Source: Frankia sp. QA3
Lineage (GTDB): Bacteria; Actinomycetota; Actinomycetes; Frankiales; Frankiaceae
Assembly (NCBI RefSeq): GCF_000262465.1
Contig: NZ_CM001489.1
Location: 6,693,819 to 6,757,818, forward strand
Reading direction: 5' to 3'
Length of the DNA stretch: 64,000 bases
The translations under genes and the position numbers were made by a program. Positions within the stretch are counted from its first letter, which is position 1, and the number at the start of each line of letters is the position of its first letter. Of the stretch, positions 8,444 through 16,947 are shown piece by piece. The notes beneath the pieces are model-generated. The model did no database searches. It saw only the letters and a list, made by a program, of their open reading frames with translations, and was not told the DNA's origin.

Positions 8444-9838
8444 TCAGGCGGGGAGCGCCTCGGGTGACGGGCTGGCGGCGCGGGGGGCGGGCACCGGATC
8501 GGCGTCGACGCGGGCCCCGATCGAGCGGAGCTTGCCGATCGGGTCCTCGTATCCGCGCTCGAGGAACCGGGTCCCACGGATGATGCTCGTCCCATCCGCG
8601 ACCAGCGCGGCGAGCACGTAGGCGAAGCCTGCCCGCAGGTCGGGAATCGTGAGATCACCGCCGGTGAGGGGGGTCGGTCCGCTCACGACTGCCGAGTGCT
8701 CGAAGTCGCGGGCGGCGAACCGGCACGACTTCCCGCCGAGGCACAGCGTCGACAGCGCGATGTCGGCGCCCATCTCGGCGAGCTGGCGGGTGTACCCGAA
8801 CCGGTCCTCGTAGATCGTCTCGTGGATGACCGAGGCTCCCCTGGCCTGGGTCAGCAGCACCACCAGCGGCTGCTGCCAGTCGGTCATGAACCCGGGGTGC
8901 ACGTCGGTCTGCACATGGGCGGCGGTGAGCGGCCGGGCCCGGGAGAACGTCATGCCGCGCGGGGTCACCTCGAACTCGCCGCCGAGCCGGCGCAGATGGT
9001 TCAGGAACGTCATCAGGTGCTCCTGCCGCGCGCCGATCACCTCCACCCGCCCGCCGGTGGCCACCGCGGCGGCCGCGAACGACGCCACCTCGATCCGGTC
9101 GTGGATGGGCGCGTGGGTGGCGCCGCGCAGCTCCGCCACGCCCTGGACCACGATCGTCCGGTCGGCCTCCACATCGACCAGGGCGCCCATCTGTTGCAGG
9201 AACAGGATGAGGTCGACGACCTCCGGTTCCACCGCCGCGTTGGAGATCACCGTCGTGCCCTGCGCGCGCACTGCGGCGAGCAGCAGGTTCTCGGTCGCGC
9301 CGACGCTCGGGAACGGCAGGGCGACGTGGGTGCCGCGCAGGCCGAGGGTCTTGACCTGAACGGAACGCACCTGTTCGACGATCTCCGCACCCATCGCCCG
9401 CAGCCCCGCGAGATGGAAGTCGACGGGTCGTTTCCCGATGCGGCACCCGCCTGGCAGGGGGATCACGGCCTCGCCCACGCGATGCAGTAGCGGACCCATC
9501 ATGAGGATCGGGATGCGGTTCACCCCGGAATAGGCCTCGGACAGCGAGGCGTCGACGATCCGTTCGGTGGCGAGCCGCACCGTGTGCTCGTCGAGCCATT
9601 CCACCTGGGTGCCGAGCTCGGTCAGCATGCCCAGGACGACGTCGACCTCGGCGATCCGCGGGACTCGGGTCAGGGTGCACGGCTCTGGGGTGAGCAGAGT
9701 GGCGACGAGCAGCTTTGTGACCGAGTTCTTGGCGCCGGACGCCTCGACCGAGCCCCGCAGCGGAGCGCCGCCGCTGATGCGGTACCACCGGTGGTCCACG
9801 CCTCCCTGGGCGGCCACTGCAGCACTGTTCGCCCCCAC
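8444..9838 (-). CDS. murA: UDP-N-acetylglucosamine 1-carboxyvinyltransferase
   Basis: 464 residues from GTG 9838, preceded by GGGAGG at good spacing. MurA transfers enolpyruvate from phosphoenolpyruvate to UDP-GlcNAc, the first committed step of peptidoglycan synthesis. The substrate-binding SGAKNS (lysine 37, asparagine 38) and the active-site cysteine 132 in PGGCRIGKRPVD are present, as are HPGFMTDWQQP and DLRAGFAYVLA. The length is slightly above the usual ~420, with about 15 extra residues at each end. Streptomycetes carry two MurA paralogs; whether this is the main copy cannot be told here. thiD lies 101 bases upstream on the same strand. Confidence 0.93.
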   Translation of the reverse strand: MGANSAAVAAQGGVDHRWYRISGGAPLRGSVEASGAKNSVTKLLVATLLTPEPCTLTRVPRIAEVDVVLGMLTELGTQVEWLDEHTVRLATERIVDASLSEAYSGVNRIPILMMGPLLHRVGEAVIPLPGGCRIGKRPVDFHLAGLRAMGAEIVEQVRSVQVKTLGLRGTHVALPFPSVGATENLLLAAVRAQGTTVISNAAVEPEVVDLILFLQQMGALVDVEADRTIVVQGVAELRGATHAPIHDRIEVASFAAAAVATGGRVEVIGARQEHLMTFLNHLRRLGGEFEVTPRGMTFSRARPLTAAHVQTDVHPGFMTDWQQPLVVLLTQARGASVIHETIYEDRFGYTRQLAEMGADIALSTLCLGGKSCRFAARDFEHSAVVSGPTPLTGGDLTIPDLRAGFAYVLAALVADGTSIIRGTRFLERGYEDPIGKLRSIGARVDADPVPAPRAASPSPEALPA

Positions 9839-9939
9839 GGGCTACCTCCCACGGCGATGATGCGGATGCGTCAGGTCACATGCGGCGGGGCGATTGAACC
9901 AGACGTTCCCCGGGCTGGCTCGGCCCGGATCACTGGTGG

Positions 9940-10764
9940 CTACCTGCGGTGACGATATCCGTGATCTACCGGGCCGATCCCCGCTCCAAGTGGAAAACCG
10001 GCCGCCAGGGCGCCACTGACGTAATCCTTCGCGGCCCGAACGGCCTGCGTCGGCGAGTCGCCCCGGGCCAGCCTGGAGGCGATCGCGGAGGCCAGTGTGC
10101 AGCCGGTGCCGTGGGTGTGTCGCCGGTCCAGCCGGCGGCTGCGCAGGAGGATCTCCGTGGAGCCGTCGGTCAGCAGATCGATCGCGTCGCCGGGCAGGTG
10201 ACCTCCCTTGACCAGCACCCAGCGCGGCCCCAGCGCGAGCATCGCCGCAGCGGCGCGGGGCAGGTCGGCGGCGTCCCGCACGGTCACCCCGGTCAGCAGG
10301 CGGACCTCGTCGAGGTTCGGGGTCGCGATGGTCGCGCGCGGCATGAGCTCCCGGCGGACAACGTCGACCGCGTCCGGCGCGAGCAGCGGGTCGCCGTGCT
10401 TCGACACGCCCACCGGATCGACCACCACCGGTGCGTCGACGCGGTCCAGCTCCGTGGCGACCAGGGCGACGAGGGCGGCCGAGGAGAGCATGCCGGTCTT
10501 GACCGCGTCGACCCCGATGTCGTCCACCACCGCCCTGATCTGGGCACGGACCGCGTCGGACGGCAGATCCCACACGCCGTGGACGCCCAGCGAGTTCTGC
10601 GCCGTCACGGCGACGATGGCGCTCATCCCGTGGACGCCGAACGCGAGCATCGTCTTGAGATCAGCCTGAATCCCCGCTCCGCCGCCCGAATCGGAGCCCG
10701 CGATGGTCAGCACGCGCGGCGGCGCCGCGGCCGGGGGTGCGGCGGTGGGAGGGGACTCGCTCAC
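9940..10764 (-). CDS. thiD: Hydroxymethylpyrimidine/phosphomethylpyrimidine kinase
   Basis: 274 residues from GTG 10764, chosen because GGAG stands seven bases upstream; GTG 10803 is possible but has no ribosome site. ThiD phosphorylates HMP and HMP-P to the pyrophosphate used in thiamine synthesis. Landmarks: IAGSDSGGGAGIQADLK at the start, VDPVGVSKHGD, TPNLDEVRLLTG, VLVKGGHL and the anion-hole motif THGTGCTLASAIA. No TPP riboswitch is visible upstream, and thiL, which neighbours thiD in Streptomyces, is absent. Confidence 0.93.
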   Translation of the reverse strand: MSESPPTAAPPAAAPPRVLTIAGSDSGGGAGIQADLKTMLAFGVHGMSAIVAVTAQNSLGVHGVWDLPSDAVRAQIRAVVDDIGVDAVKTGMLSSAALVALVATELDRVDAPVVVDPVGVSKHGDPLLAPDAVDVVRRELMPRATIATPNLDEVRLLTGVTVRDAADLPRAAAAMLALGPRWVLVKGGHLPGDAIDLLTDGSTEILLRSRRLDRRHTHGTGCTLASAIASRLARGDSPTQAVRAAKDYVSGALAAGFPLGAGIGPVDHGYRHRR

Positions 10765-11032
10765 GGGACGCTCCGAACCTTCATGTGTCTCCTCGAGCTT
10801 CACTATCCGTAGCGAGAATCGTGGTTGCCATCACAATCGGGTACGAGACCGGGGCGCCGCACCCCAGGATTGGGGACCGGATGAGCGTGCGGGGGGCGTC
10901 GACCGGCGCCCGTCGGTCGAGTCGAAGAAATTCCTCGGCCTCAGAGGCTCTCATCCGGCCCGTTTGCCTGTTACCTTCTGTCGGCCCGTAGTTCTGCTCG
11001 ACGGGCTGTTGACGTCCGACGAGGGAGCGTCT

Positions 11033-11266
11033 GTGGTCCACGCGTACATCCTTATCCAGACCGAGGTCGGCAAGTCCGCGTCGGTTGCCAAGGAGATCGA
11101 GCAGATCCCCGGGGTCACCCAGGCAGAGGACGTGACCGGTCCCTACGACGTCATCGTGCGTGCCGAGGCACCCACAGTGGACGATCTCGGCAAGATGGTC
11201 ATGTCGAGGGTGCAGTCGGTCGACGGCATCACCCGAACGCTGACCTGCCCGGTCGTCCATTTCTGA
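11033..11266 (+). CDS. Stand-alone Lrp/AsnC ligand-binding domain protein
   Basis: 77 residues from GTG 11033, with GAGGGAG just upstream. The whole protein is the C-terminal RAM domain of Lrp/AsnC regulators (AYILIQTEVGK, GPYDVIVRAEA, VDGITRTLTCPV); there is no DNA-binding helix-turn-helix. Such small proteins are thought to bind amino acids or modulate full-length Lrp partners. Similar proteins are known near ddl and thiD in other actinobacteria. Divergent from thiD, with 268 bases between. Confidence 0.85.
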   Translation: MVHAYILIQTEVGKSASVAKEIEQIPGVTQAEDVTGPYDVIVRAEAPTVDDLGKMVMSRVQSVDGITRTLTCPVVHF

Positions 11267-11404
11267 GCGCTGCGGGCTCGTGCCCCGGTAGGGGTGGCGG
11301 GCGCGCGGCGCTCCGTTCGCCGATCGCTCGAGGATGCGGGCGGGGGTCGCGTGCCGGCTCCCACCGCCGGTCGGCAGCGGTTGTGGGCCATGGAGGGACG
11401 ACGC

Positions 11405-11419
11405 CCGCCCGGTGGGCGG
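11405..11419. terminator. Hairpin after the RAM-domain gene
   Basis: CCGCCC-GGT-GGGCGG makes a six-pair stem about 140 bases after the RAM-domain gene. There is no T-run, so it may be a weak terminator or only a GC-rich hairpin. Confidence 0.3.
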
Positions 11420-11447
11420 CCCCCTGCGACGGCCACAATCGGAATAT

Positions 11448-11479
11448 GACAGCAGTGGGTCGTGACAGCAGTGGGTCGT
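11448..11479. repeat. Perfect 16-bp tandem duplication at a gene start
   Basis: GACAGCAGTGGGTCGT occurs at 11448-11463 and again at 11464-11479. With both copies present, the ATG at 11446 runs into TGA after eleven codons; with one copy it would read straight into the DUF3515 frame. Confidence 0.9.
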
Positions 11480-12109
11480 GACGAGCAGGGCCAGCGCCTG
11501 CCCGCCGTCCGACGGTTGGGGCGGCTCGCGCCAACTCGGCGGGTCGATAGCGGGCGGGCCGACCTCGGGCGGGTCGGCCCGTGGAGGGCCGGTTGGCGGG
11601 CGTTGACCCGGCTTTCGGTCTTGGCGTCGCGCCGGGTGGCCGTCAGACTCATCGTCTCCGGCACCGTGGGATGCCTGCTGGTGACGGCCTGTGGTGGGCC
11701 CGGACCGGTCCGATTGACCAACGTCCCGGTGCCGGCGCCGTCCGACCGTGCGTCCTGCGCCGCGCTCATCGGGGCGTTGCCGTCCTCGCTCGGCGACGAT
11801 CTCGACCGGCGCCGACTCGATCCGCCGTGGGACAGCGCGGCGGCCTACGGCCGGGGACCGATCGTTCTCACCTGCGGAGCCTCGGGTGTGCCGGCGAGCT
11901 ATCGGCCGGTCTCGATCCTGTCGGAGGTCGATGACGTCGGGTGGTTCGCGGAGAAGCTCGGGGAGACCGTGCGGTACTCGACTCCGACCCGCTCGCCCCA
12001 CGTCATGCTCACCCTGCCGGTCTCCGCCTCGACCGACGTGCAACCCTTCGACATCCTCGTCTCCGTCGGCCCGGCGGTGCGGGCTCACAGCGCGTCGACG
12101 ACGCCCTGA
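11462..12109 (+). CDS. DUF3515 lipoprotein
   Basis: 215 residues from GTG 11462. A hydrophobic segment ends in a lipobox, LLVTAC, with the cysteine near residue 77; a later GTG at 11636 would give a normal short lipoprotein signal and may be the real start. The rest matches DUF3515 (SCAALIGALP, PPWDSAAAYG, ILTCG-type and WFAEK stretches). The function of this actinobacterial family is unknown; it sits near ddl in other actinobacteria too. Probably anchored on the outer face of the membrane. The start lies inside a 16-bp tandem duplication. Convergent with ddl. Confidence 0.8.
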   Translation: MTAVGRDEQGQRLPAVRRLGRLAPTRRVDSGRADLGRVGPWRAGWRALTRLSVLASRRVAVRLIVSGTVGCLLVTACGGPGPVRLTNVPVPAPSDRASCAALIGALPSSLGDDLDRRRLDPPWDSAAAYGRGPIVLTCGASGVPASYRPVSILSEVDDVGWFAEKLGETVRYSTPTRSPHVMLTLPVSASTDVQPFDILVSVGPAVRAHSASTTP

Positions 12110-12171
12110 GGGCGGACCACGGCGCCTGCGGCTCTCTCACGCAGGCGGTGGGACGGGTCGGCGTCGCCGGC

Positions 12172-12205
12172 CTGGTCCAACCGCCGGCCTGCTCCAACCG
12201 CCGGC
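12172..12205. repeat. Two 17-bp tandem copies
   Basis: CTGGTCCAACCGCCGGC at 12172-12188 and CTGCTCCAACCGCCGGC at 12189-12205 differ at one base. They lie between the DUF3515 gene and the terminator before ddl. Confidence 0.85.
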
Positions 12206-12208
12206 TCG

Positions 12209-12237
12209 ACCGGGCCCGCCCGGATTGTCGGCCCGGT
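12209..12237. terminator. Bidirectional hairpin between DUF3515 gene and ddl
   Basis: ACCGGGCC at 12209-12216 pairs perfectly with GGCCCGGT at 12230-12237 around a 13-base loop. It ends two bases before the ddl stop, fitting a terminator shared by convergent genes. Confidence 0.6.
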
Positions 12238-12239
12238 GG

Positions 12240-13355
12240 TCAGCGCAACCCGGCGCCGTCACGCAGGGCGAGCCGCACGAGCCGGTCGACCAGCTGCGGA
12301 TAGGTGATCCCGCTCGCCTCCCACATCCGGGGGAACATCGACATCGGGGTGAATCCCGGCATCGTGTTGACCTCGTTGACGACCACCTGATCCTCGGGGG
12401 TGACGAACACGTCGACGCGCGCGAGTCCGGCGCAGTCGAGAGCCTCGAACGCCGCCACCGCCACCTGCTGCACCCGGGCCAGCGCCGCGGGGGACAGCCG
12501 CGCAGGGATGTCGAAGCGTGTCTGGTCGGAGACGTACTTCGCTTCGAAGTCGTAGAAGCCGGCTGACGAGGTGACGGTGATCTCGGCCGGGACGCTGGCC
12601 TGCGCGCCGGGCCCGTCCAGCCGGCCGAGTACCCCGCACTCGATCTCACGTCCCGTGATCGCCGACTCGACGAGCACCTTGGGATCGTTCGCCCGGGCGG
12701 TCTTGACCGCCGTGTCCAGATCAGCCCAGGCGTCGACCCGGCTGATCCCAATGCTGGATCCACCGCGAGCCGGCTTGACGAAGACCGGCAGGCCCAGGCG
12801 TTCCTGGTCGGCCTCGGACAGGGTCTGGCCGGCCCGCAGCACGGCGTACGGGCCGACGGGCAGGCCCGCGGCCCGCAGCATGGACTTCATGTGCTGCTTG
12901 TCCATGGCGGCCGCACTGGCGAAGACACCCGAGCCGACGTAGGGCACCCCCGCCATCTCGAGGAGGCCCTGTACGGTCCCATCCTCCCCGAAGGGGCCAT
13001 GCAGGAGCGGGAAGACCACATCGATGTCCCCATCGATGTCCCCGAGCGGGCCGTGGATGGCCTCCGTGGCATCGCGGGGGAGCAGATGTGACGCGGTCGG
13101 GTCCGGGGCAAGCACGACACTCGTCCCCCAGGACGCCGTGACCGAGGGGAGTTCCCCGCCCGCTGACGCAAGGGCATCCGCTCCAGGCAGGACGACCCAG
13201 CGTCCCGACGGGTCGATGCCGACCAGGACGACGTCGTAGACGTCGGGGTCGAGCGCGCGCAGCACGCCGCCGGCGGACACGCAGGAGATCGCGTGCTCCG
13301 TGCTGCGGCCACCGAACAGGAGGGCGAGTCGAATCCGACGCCTGGTGCCTGCCAT
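12240..13355 (-). CDS. ddl: D-alanine--D-alanine ligase
   Basis: 371 residues from ATG 13355. Ddl joins two D-alanines with ATP for the peptidoglycan stem. It is an ATP-grasp protein: LLFGGRSTEHAIS at the N terminus, FPLLHGPFGEDGT, the GSGVFASAAAMDK stretch, PVFVKPARGGSSIG, RVDVFVTPEDQVVVNEVNTMPGF split over the metal-binding acidic residues, and the final helix. It is the DdlB/A size class. Short repeated DIDGDID codons lie near residue 108. Convergent with the DUF3515 gene. Confidence 0.95.
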   Translation of the reverse strand: MAGTRRRIRLALLFGGRSTEHAISCVSAGGVLRALDPDVYDVVLVGIDPSGRWVVLPGADALASAGGELPSVTASWGTSVVLAPDPTASHLLPRDATEAIHGPLGDIDGDIDVVFPLLHGPFGEDGTVQGLLEMAGVPYVGSGVFASAAAMDKQHMKSMLRAAGLPVGPYAVLRAGQTLSEADQERLGLPVFVKPARGGSSIGISRVDAWADLDTAVKTARANDPKVLVESAITGREIECGVLGRLDGPGAQASVPAEITVTSSAGFYDFEAKYVSDQTRFDIPARLSPAALARVQQVAVAAFEALDCAGLARVDVFVTPEDQVVVNEVNTMPGFTPMSMFPRMWEASGITYPQLVDRLVRLALRDGAGLR

Positions 13356-13552
13356 GCCGGGACACTAACGGATCGGCGCCGAGGTCCGGGGCCGTACCCG
13401 GCGACGGCGGCTGGTGCCGTCGCCGTGCCGGGTCGGCTGCGCTGGTGCCGGCCAGGCCGGTGACCCACCGGCTACCGGCTGACGACCGGCTGACGACCTG
13501 CGACGACCGGCCGCTGACAGGCACTGGCGCGGAGTGGTCGGGACGGCGGTGC

Positions 13553-14354
13553 ATGATCGAATACATGTTCGATCCAACGTTGGGGGCCGACAAGACCTCC
13601 CGGGCCGGCGTGCCCCCGTCCGCCGAAGGCCAGGGGCCAGGCTCGGCCGGTCGAGAACAGGGTGCTGGCGCGCGGAGCACGGGCGAGCTGCCCCGGCTTC
13701 AGGGCCGCGGTGACCAGGTCGGTTCTCGCCGTCGATCCGGACGGGGCCGACCGCCGGCGGCGGCGGCGGCGGGAGCGTGACCGCCATGTTCGCACCCGTG
13801 CCTTGGAGGACGGGATGGGGGAACTGTCGGCGGTGCTGCCTGCGGATCGTATGGTCGCCGTCTATCGGCGCATCGATGCGCTGGCCCGGGACGCCGGGGG
13901 AGCGGACGACGGGCGCAGCATCGGTGAGCGTCGGGCCGACGTGCTGGTCGATTTGGTGATGGGCAAGCGATACGGCACGACCGACACCGAGGTGTCGGTC
14001 GTGATGTCCCTGCCGACGTTCATGGGTCTCTCGACCGCGCCGGGCGAGCTCGAAGGGTACGGTCCGATCCCGGCCGAGCTGGCCCGCTTTGCCTGCGCGA
14101 GGGTCAGGACCTGCGTGTTCCCCGGATGCTCCAGGCCGGCACGAGACTGTGACTTGGATCATACAAAGCCCTATGCGGACGGCGGAGAGACCCGAGTCGA
14201 CAACACGGATCCGCTGTGCCGCCATCACCACCGGTTGAAGCACGCCGGCAGCTGGACACTGAGCCAGCCGGTGCCCGGCCACCATGTCTGGACGAGCCAG
14301 ACCGGCTATCAGTTCGTCACCGAACCCCAGCCCTACCTCGACGAGCAGGTGTAG
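13553..14354 (+). pseudogene. Remnant of a 13E12-family (DUF222) HNH endonuclease gene
   Basis: The 3' half reads openly from about GTG 13662 to 14354 and carries the end of DUF222 (AVTRSVLAVDPDGAD, DGMGELSAVLPADR, RRADVLVDLV) and a complete HNH motif: CDLDHTKPYADGGE, an Asn in VDNTD and CRHHHRLKH, with a CxxxC zinc pair before it. Full members are about 400-500 residues; here some 150-200 N-terminal residues are missing. A separate short start, MIEYMFDPTLGADK from ATG 13553, is in a different frame, so a deletion with frameshift is the simplest reading. Without it the 3' part (230 residues from GTG 13662) might still be made as a small HNH nuclease. Confidence 0.75.
13557..13572. promoter_or_regulatory. 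LexA (SOS) box over a start codon
   Basis: TCGAATACATGTTCGA matches the mycobacterial LexA consensus TCGAAC-N4-GTTCGA at 11 of 12 fixed bases. It overlaps ATG 13553 and ATG 13565 of the 13E12/HNH remnant. In mycobacteria some 13E12-family genes carry LexA boxes around their starts. Confidence 0.6.
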
Positions 14355-14360
14355 AGCGGG

Positions 14361-14549
14361 TCAGGCGCGGGCGACCTTGCCCGCCTTGATGCAGGAGGTG
14401 CAGACGTTCAGCCGCCGACGGGTGCCACCCACGATGGCACGGACCGTCTGGATGTTCGGATTCCAACGACGGCGAGTGCGTCGGTGGGAGTGGGAGACCG
14501 ACATACCGAAGCCCGGTCCCTTGCCGCAGACGTCGCACACCGAAGACAC
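14361..14549 (-). CDS. rpmB: 50S ribosomal protein L28, zinc-binding form
   Basis: 62 residues from GTG 14549, with CGGAG nine bases upstream. Large-subunit protein L28; MSVSHSHRRTRRRWNPN is the family core. Two CxxC pairs, CDVC at 5-8 and CTSC at 50-53, make it the cysteine-containing form; many actinobacteria keep a second, cysteine-free copy for zinc shortage. It is on the minus strand, convergent with the HNH remnant and divergent from recG. The DAK-type kinase gene that separates rpmB and recG in Streptomyces is missing. Confidence 0.95.
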   Translation of the reverse strand: MSSVCDVCGKGPGFGMSVSHSHRRTRRRWNPNIQTVRAIVGGTRRRLNVCTSCIKAGKVARA

Positions 14550-14682
14550 GAAAAACACTCCGTCGAAGTAGTAATGGTCCCGGTGCCATGCCCGGGACGT
14601 CGGGCGGTCAGGACCGCGATCGTACTCATCCCATGAGCCTGATGGCCTGATCGGGAGAACTCGCGCAGCAGAGACCAGCTTG

Positions 14683-14688
14683 AGGTTA
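14683..14688 (-). promoter_or_regulatory. Possible -10 element of rpmB
   Basis: TAACCT on the minus strand, about 135 bases before the rpmB start. It fits TAnnnT, but no good -35 is visible. Confidence 0.25.
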
Positions 14689-14769
14689 CCCCAGGCGTTG
14701 TGGTCCCGGCCGTGGGGCACGAGGCGATCGAGCTCGGCGCTGTCGGTGGTTCGGTGCACTATCTGGGGT

Positions 14770-16947
14770 GTGGTCGACCTCGACACGCCCCTGAAGTCAC
14801 TCCTCGGTCCGCGCGCCGCCACCCTGCTGGCGGAGGGCCTTGAGCTGCACGTGGTCGGTGACCTCCTGGCGCACCTGCCCCGCCGGTATCACGAACGGGG
14901 CGAACTGACGGATCTCGCCGATCTGGTCGTCGGTGACACGGTCACGGTCCAGGCGCGGGTGGAGAAGACCGAGCGCCGACCGATGCGGGGCAGCCGCCGG
15001 TCGATGCTGCAAGTCACCGTGACAGACGGCACCCATCCACTGGCCCTGACCTTCTTCAACCAGAGCTGGCGGGAACGCGACCTCCGCCCCGGGACGACAG
15101 CGTTGTTCGCCGGGAAGGTCGACGAGTACCTCGGTCGCCGGCAGCTGACCAACCCTGAGGTCCAGCTGCTGGAGTCGGAGGTGGAGGGCGACGTCACCGG
15201 CCCGCTGTTCGCAAACGCGCTGGTACCGATCTACCCCGCCGCCGCCAAGGTGCCGAGCTGGACCTTGGCCAGATGCGTCCGCCTGGTCCTGGACTCCCTC
15301 GGCCCCCTCGAGGACCCGTTGCCGGAGGACCTGCGTCGGCGGCATCGACTGTCCACGCTCGCCGAGGCTTACCGGCTGGTGCATCGACCTGCCGACCGCG
15401 GCGAGGTTGCCTCGGGGCGCAAGCGCCTCACCTGGGACGAGGCCCTGGTCCTCCAGGTGGCGCTGGCGCGCCGCCGCCGCGAGGTGGAAGCGCTGGCGAC
15501 GACCGCCCGTAGCGCCAGGCCGGACGGCCTGCTCGCCGCGTTCGACGCCGCGCTGCCCTTCCCCCTTACGACGGGCCAGTGTGAAGTGGGTGCCACCATC
15601 GCGGCGGAGATCGGGCGTCCGGTGCCTATGCACCGCCTCCTGCAGGGCGAGGTCGGGTCGGGCAAGACGGTCGTCGCGCTGCGGGCGATGCTCATCGTGG
15701 TCGATGCGGGTGGCCAGGCTGTGCTCCTCGCCCCGACTGAGACGCTCGCCGCCCAGCATTGCCGGAGCCTGCGGGAGATGCTCGGCGATCTGGCGCGCTC
15801 CGGCGAGCTCGGCGCCGACGAGCGGGCGACCCGGGTGACCCTGGTCACTGGTTCGATGGGAGCCCGCGCTCGGCGGGAGGCGTTGGCGGACATCGCGGAA
15901 GGCTCGGCCGGCCTGATCGTCGGGACCCATGCCCTGCTGCACGAAGGAGTCGTCTTCGCGGACCTCGGGCTGATCATCGTTGACGAGCAGCACCGTTTCG
16001 GTGTCGAACAGCGCGACGCGCTGCGGGCGCGGGGCCGGCGTCCACCGCACCTGCTCGTCATGACGGCGACCCCGATCCCGCGGACCGTGGCCATGACGGT
16101 CTTCGGAGATCTCGAGGTCTCCGAACTCACCGAGTTGCCGAGCGGCCGTTCCCCGGTCGCGACGTTCGTCGTTCCCGCGGCCGTGCGCTCGTGGGCCGAT
16201 CGGATGTGGGGCCGGATCCGTGACGAGGTCGCGGCCGGTCACCAGGCATACGTGGTGTGCCCCCGTATCGGCGGGGAGAGCGTGGAGGACGATCCCGGTG
16301 CGCTGTCGGACGAGGCAGAGGGGCGTGCGGGACGTCCGGCGGCAACGGTGACGGACGTGCTGCCGCAGCTGGTGGACGGTGAACTCGCCGGGCTGCGGGT
16401 GGAGTCGCTGCACGGTCGCCTCCCATCGGCGCAGCGGGAGGCCACGATGAACCGCTTCGCCCAGGGACAGATCGACGTGCTGGTGGCGACCACCGTCATC
16501 GAAGTCGGGGTGAATGTGCCGAATGCGACGGTGATGGTGGTTCTCGATGCGGATCGGTTCGGCGTGTCGCAGCTGCATCAGCTGCGGGGACGGGTGGGAC
16601 GCGGCACCGCACCCGGGTGGTGTCTGTTGCACACGGCGGCGGACCAGGGAACGCCAGCCTGGGACAGACTGGGAGCGGTCGCCGCGACCAACGACGGAGC
16701 CGAGCTCGCCCGACTCGATCTGGCCCAGCGCCGTGAGGGGGACGTACTCGGTGCGGCCCAGTCCGGGGGACGCAGATCCCTGAAGTTGCTGGCGCTCATG
16801 AGGGACGAGGAGCTGATCCGGGAGGCTCGTACCGAGGCCACCCGGTTGGTCGATGCCGATCCCGAACTGGATCGGCATCCCGCCTTGCGGCGCCTGCTTG
16901 CTGCGGCACTCGATGATGCCAGTGCGGCCTTTCTCGAGAAGGGATGA
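14770..16947 (+). CDS. recG: ATP-dependent DNA helicase RecG
   Basis: 725 residues from GTG 14770. RecG remodels stalled forks and branched DNA. An N-terminal OB-fold wedge domain (DLLAHLPRRYHERGEL, TVTVQARVEK) precedes a superfamily 2 helicase core: Walker A GEVGSGKT near residue 294, APTETLAAQH, VGTHALL, the DEQH box in VDEQHRFGVEQR, TATPIPRT, then LHGRL, VATTVIEVGVNVPNA and HQLRGRVGRG. An acidic insert with SVEDDPGALSDEAEG lies before motif IV. The start was placed where family similarity begins (DLDTPLKSLLG). The stop overlaps rsmD as ATGA. Confidence 0.95.
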   Translation: MVDLDTPLKSLLGPRAATLLAEGLELHVVGDLLAHLPRRYHERGELTDLADLVVGDTVTVQARVEKTERRPMRGSRRSMLQVTVTDGTHPLALTFFNQSWRERDLRPGTTALFAGKVDEYLGRRQLTNPEVQLLESEVEGDVTGPLFANALVPIYPAAAKVPSWTLARCVRLVLDSLGPLEDPLPEDLRRRHRLSTLAEAYRLVHRPADRGEVASGRKRLTWDEALVLQVALARRRREVEALATTARSARPDGLLAAFDAALPFPLTTGQCEVGATIAAEIGRPVPMHRLLQGEVGSGKTVVALRAMLIVVDAGGQAVLLAPTETLAAQHCRSLREMLGDLARSGELGADERATRVTLVTGSMGARARREALADIAEGSAGLIVGTHALLHEGVVFADLGLIIVDEQHRFGVEQRDALRARGRRPPHLLVMTATPIPRTVAMTVFGDLEVSELTELPSGRSPVATFVVPAAVRSWADRMWGRIRDEVAAGHQAYVVCPRIGGESVEDDPGALSDEAEGRAGRPAATVTDVLPQLVDGELAGLRVESLHGRLPSAQREATMNRFAQGQIDVLVATTVIEVGVNVPNATVMVVLDADRFGVSQLHQLRGRVGRGTAPGWCLLHTAADQGTPAWDRLGAVAATNDGAELARLDLAQRREGDVLGAAQSGGRRSLKLLALMRDEELIREARTEATRLVDADPELDRHPALRRLLAAALDDASAAFLEKG

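Noticed and set aside
8289..8621. Cys-Gly-rich reading frame over the 18-bp repeat
   Set aside because: It is an effect of the tandem repeat, has no ribosome site and runs antisense into the end of murA.
10765..10900. TPP riboswitch before thiD
   Set aside because: The conserved CTGAGA and ACCTGA elements of the THI box are not found in the leader.
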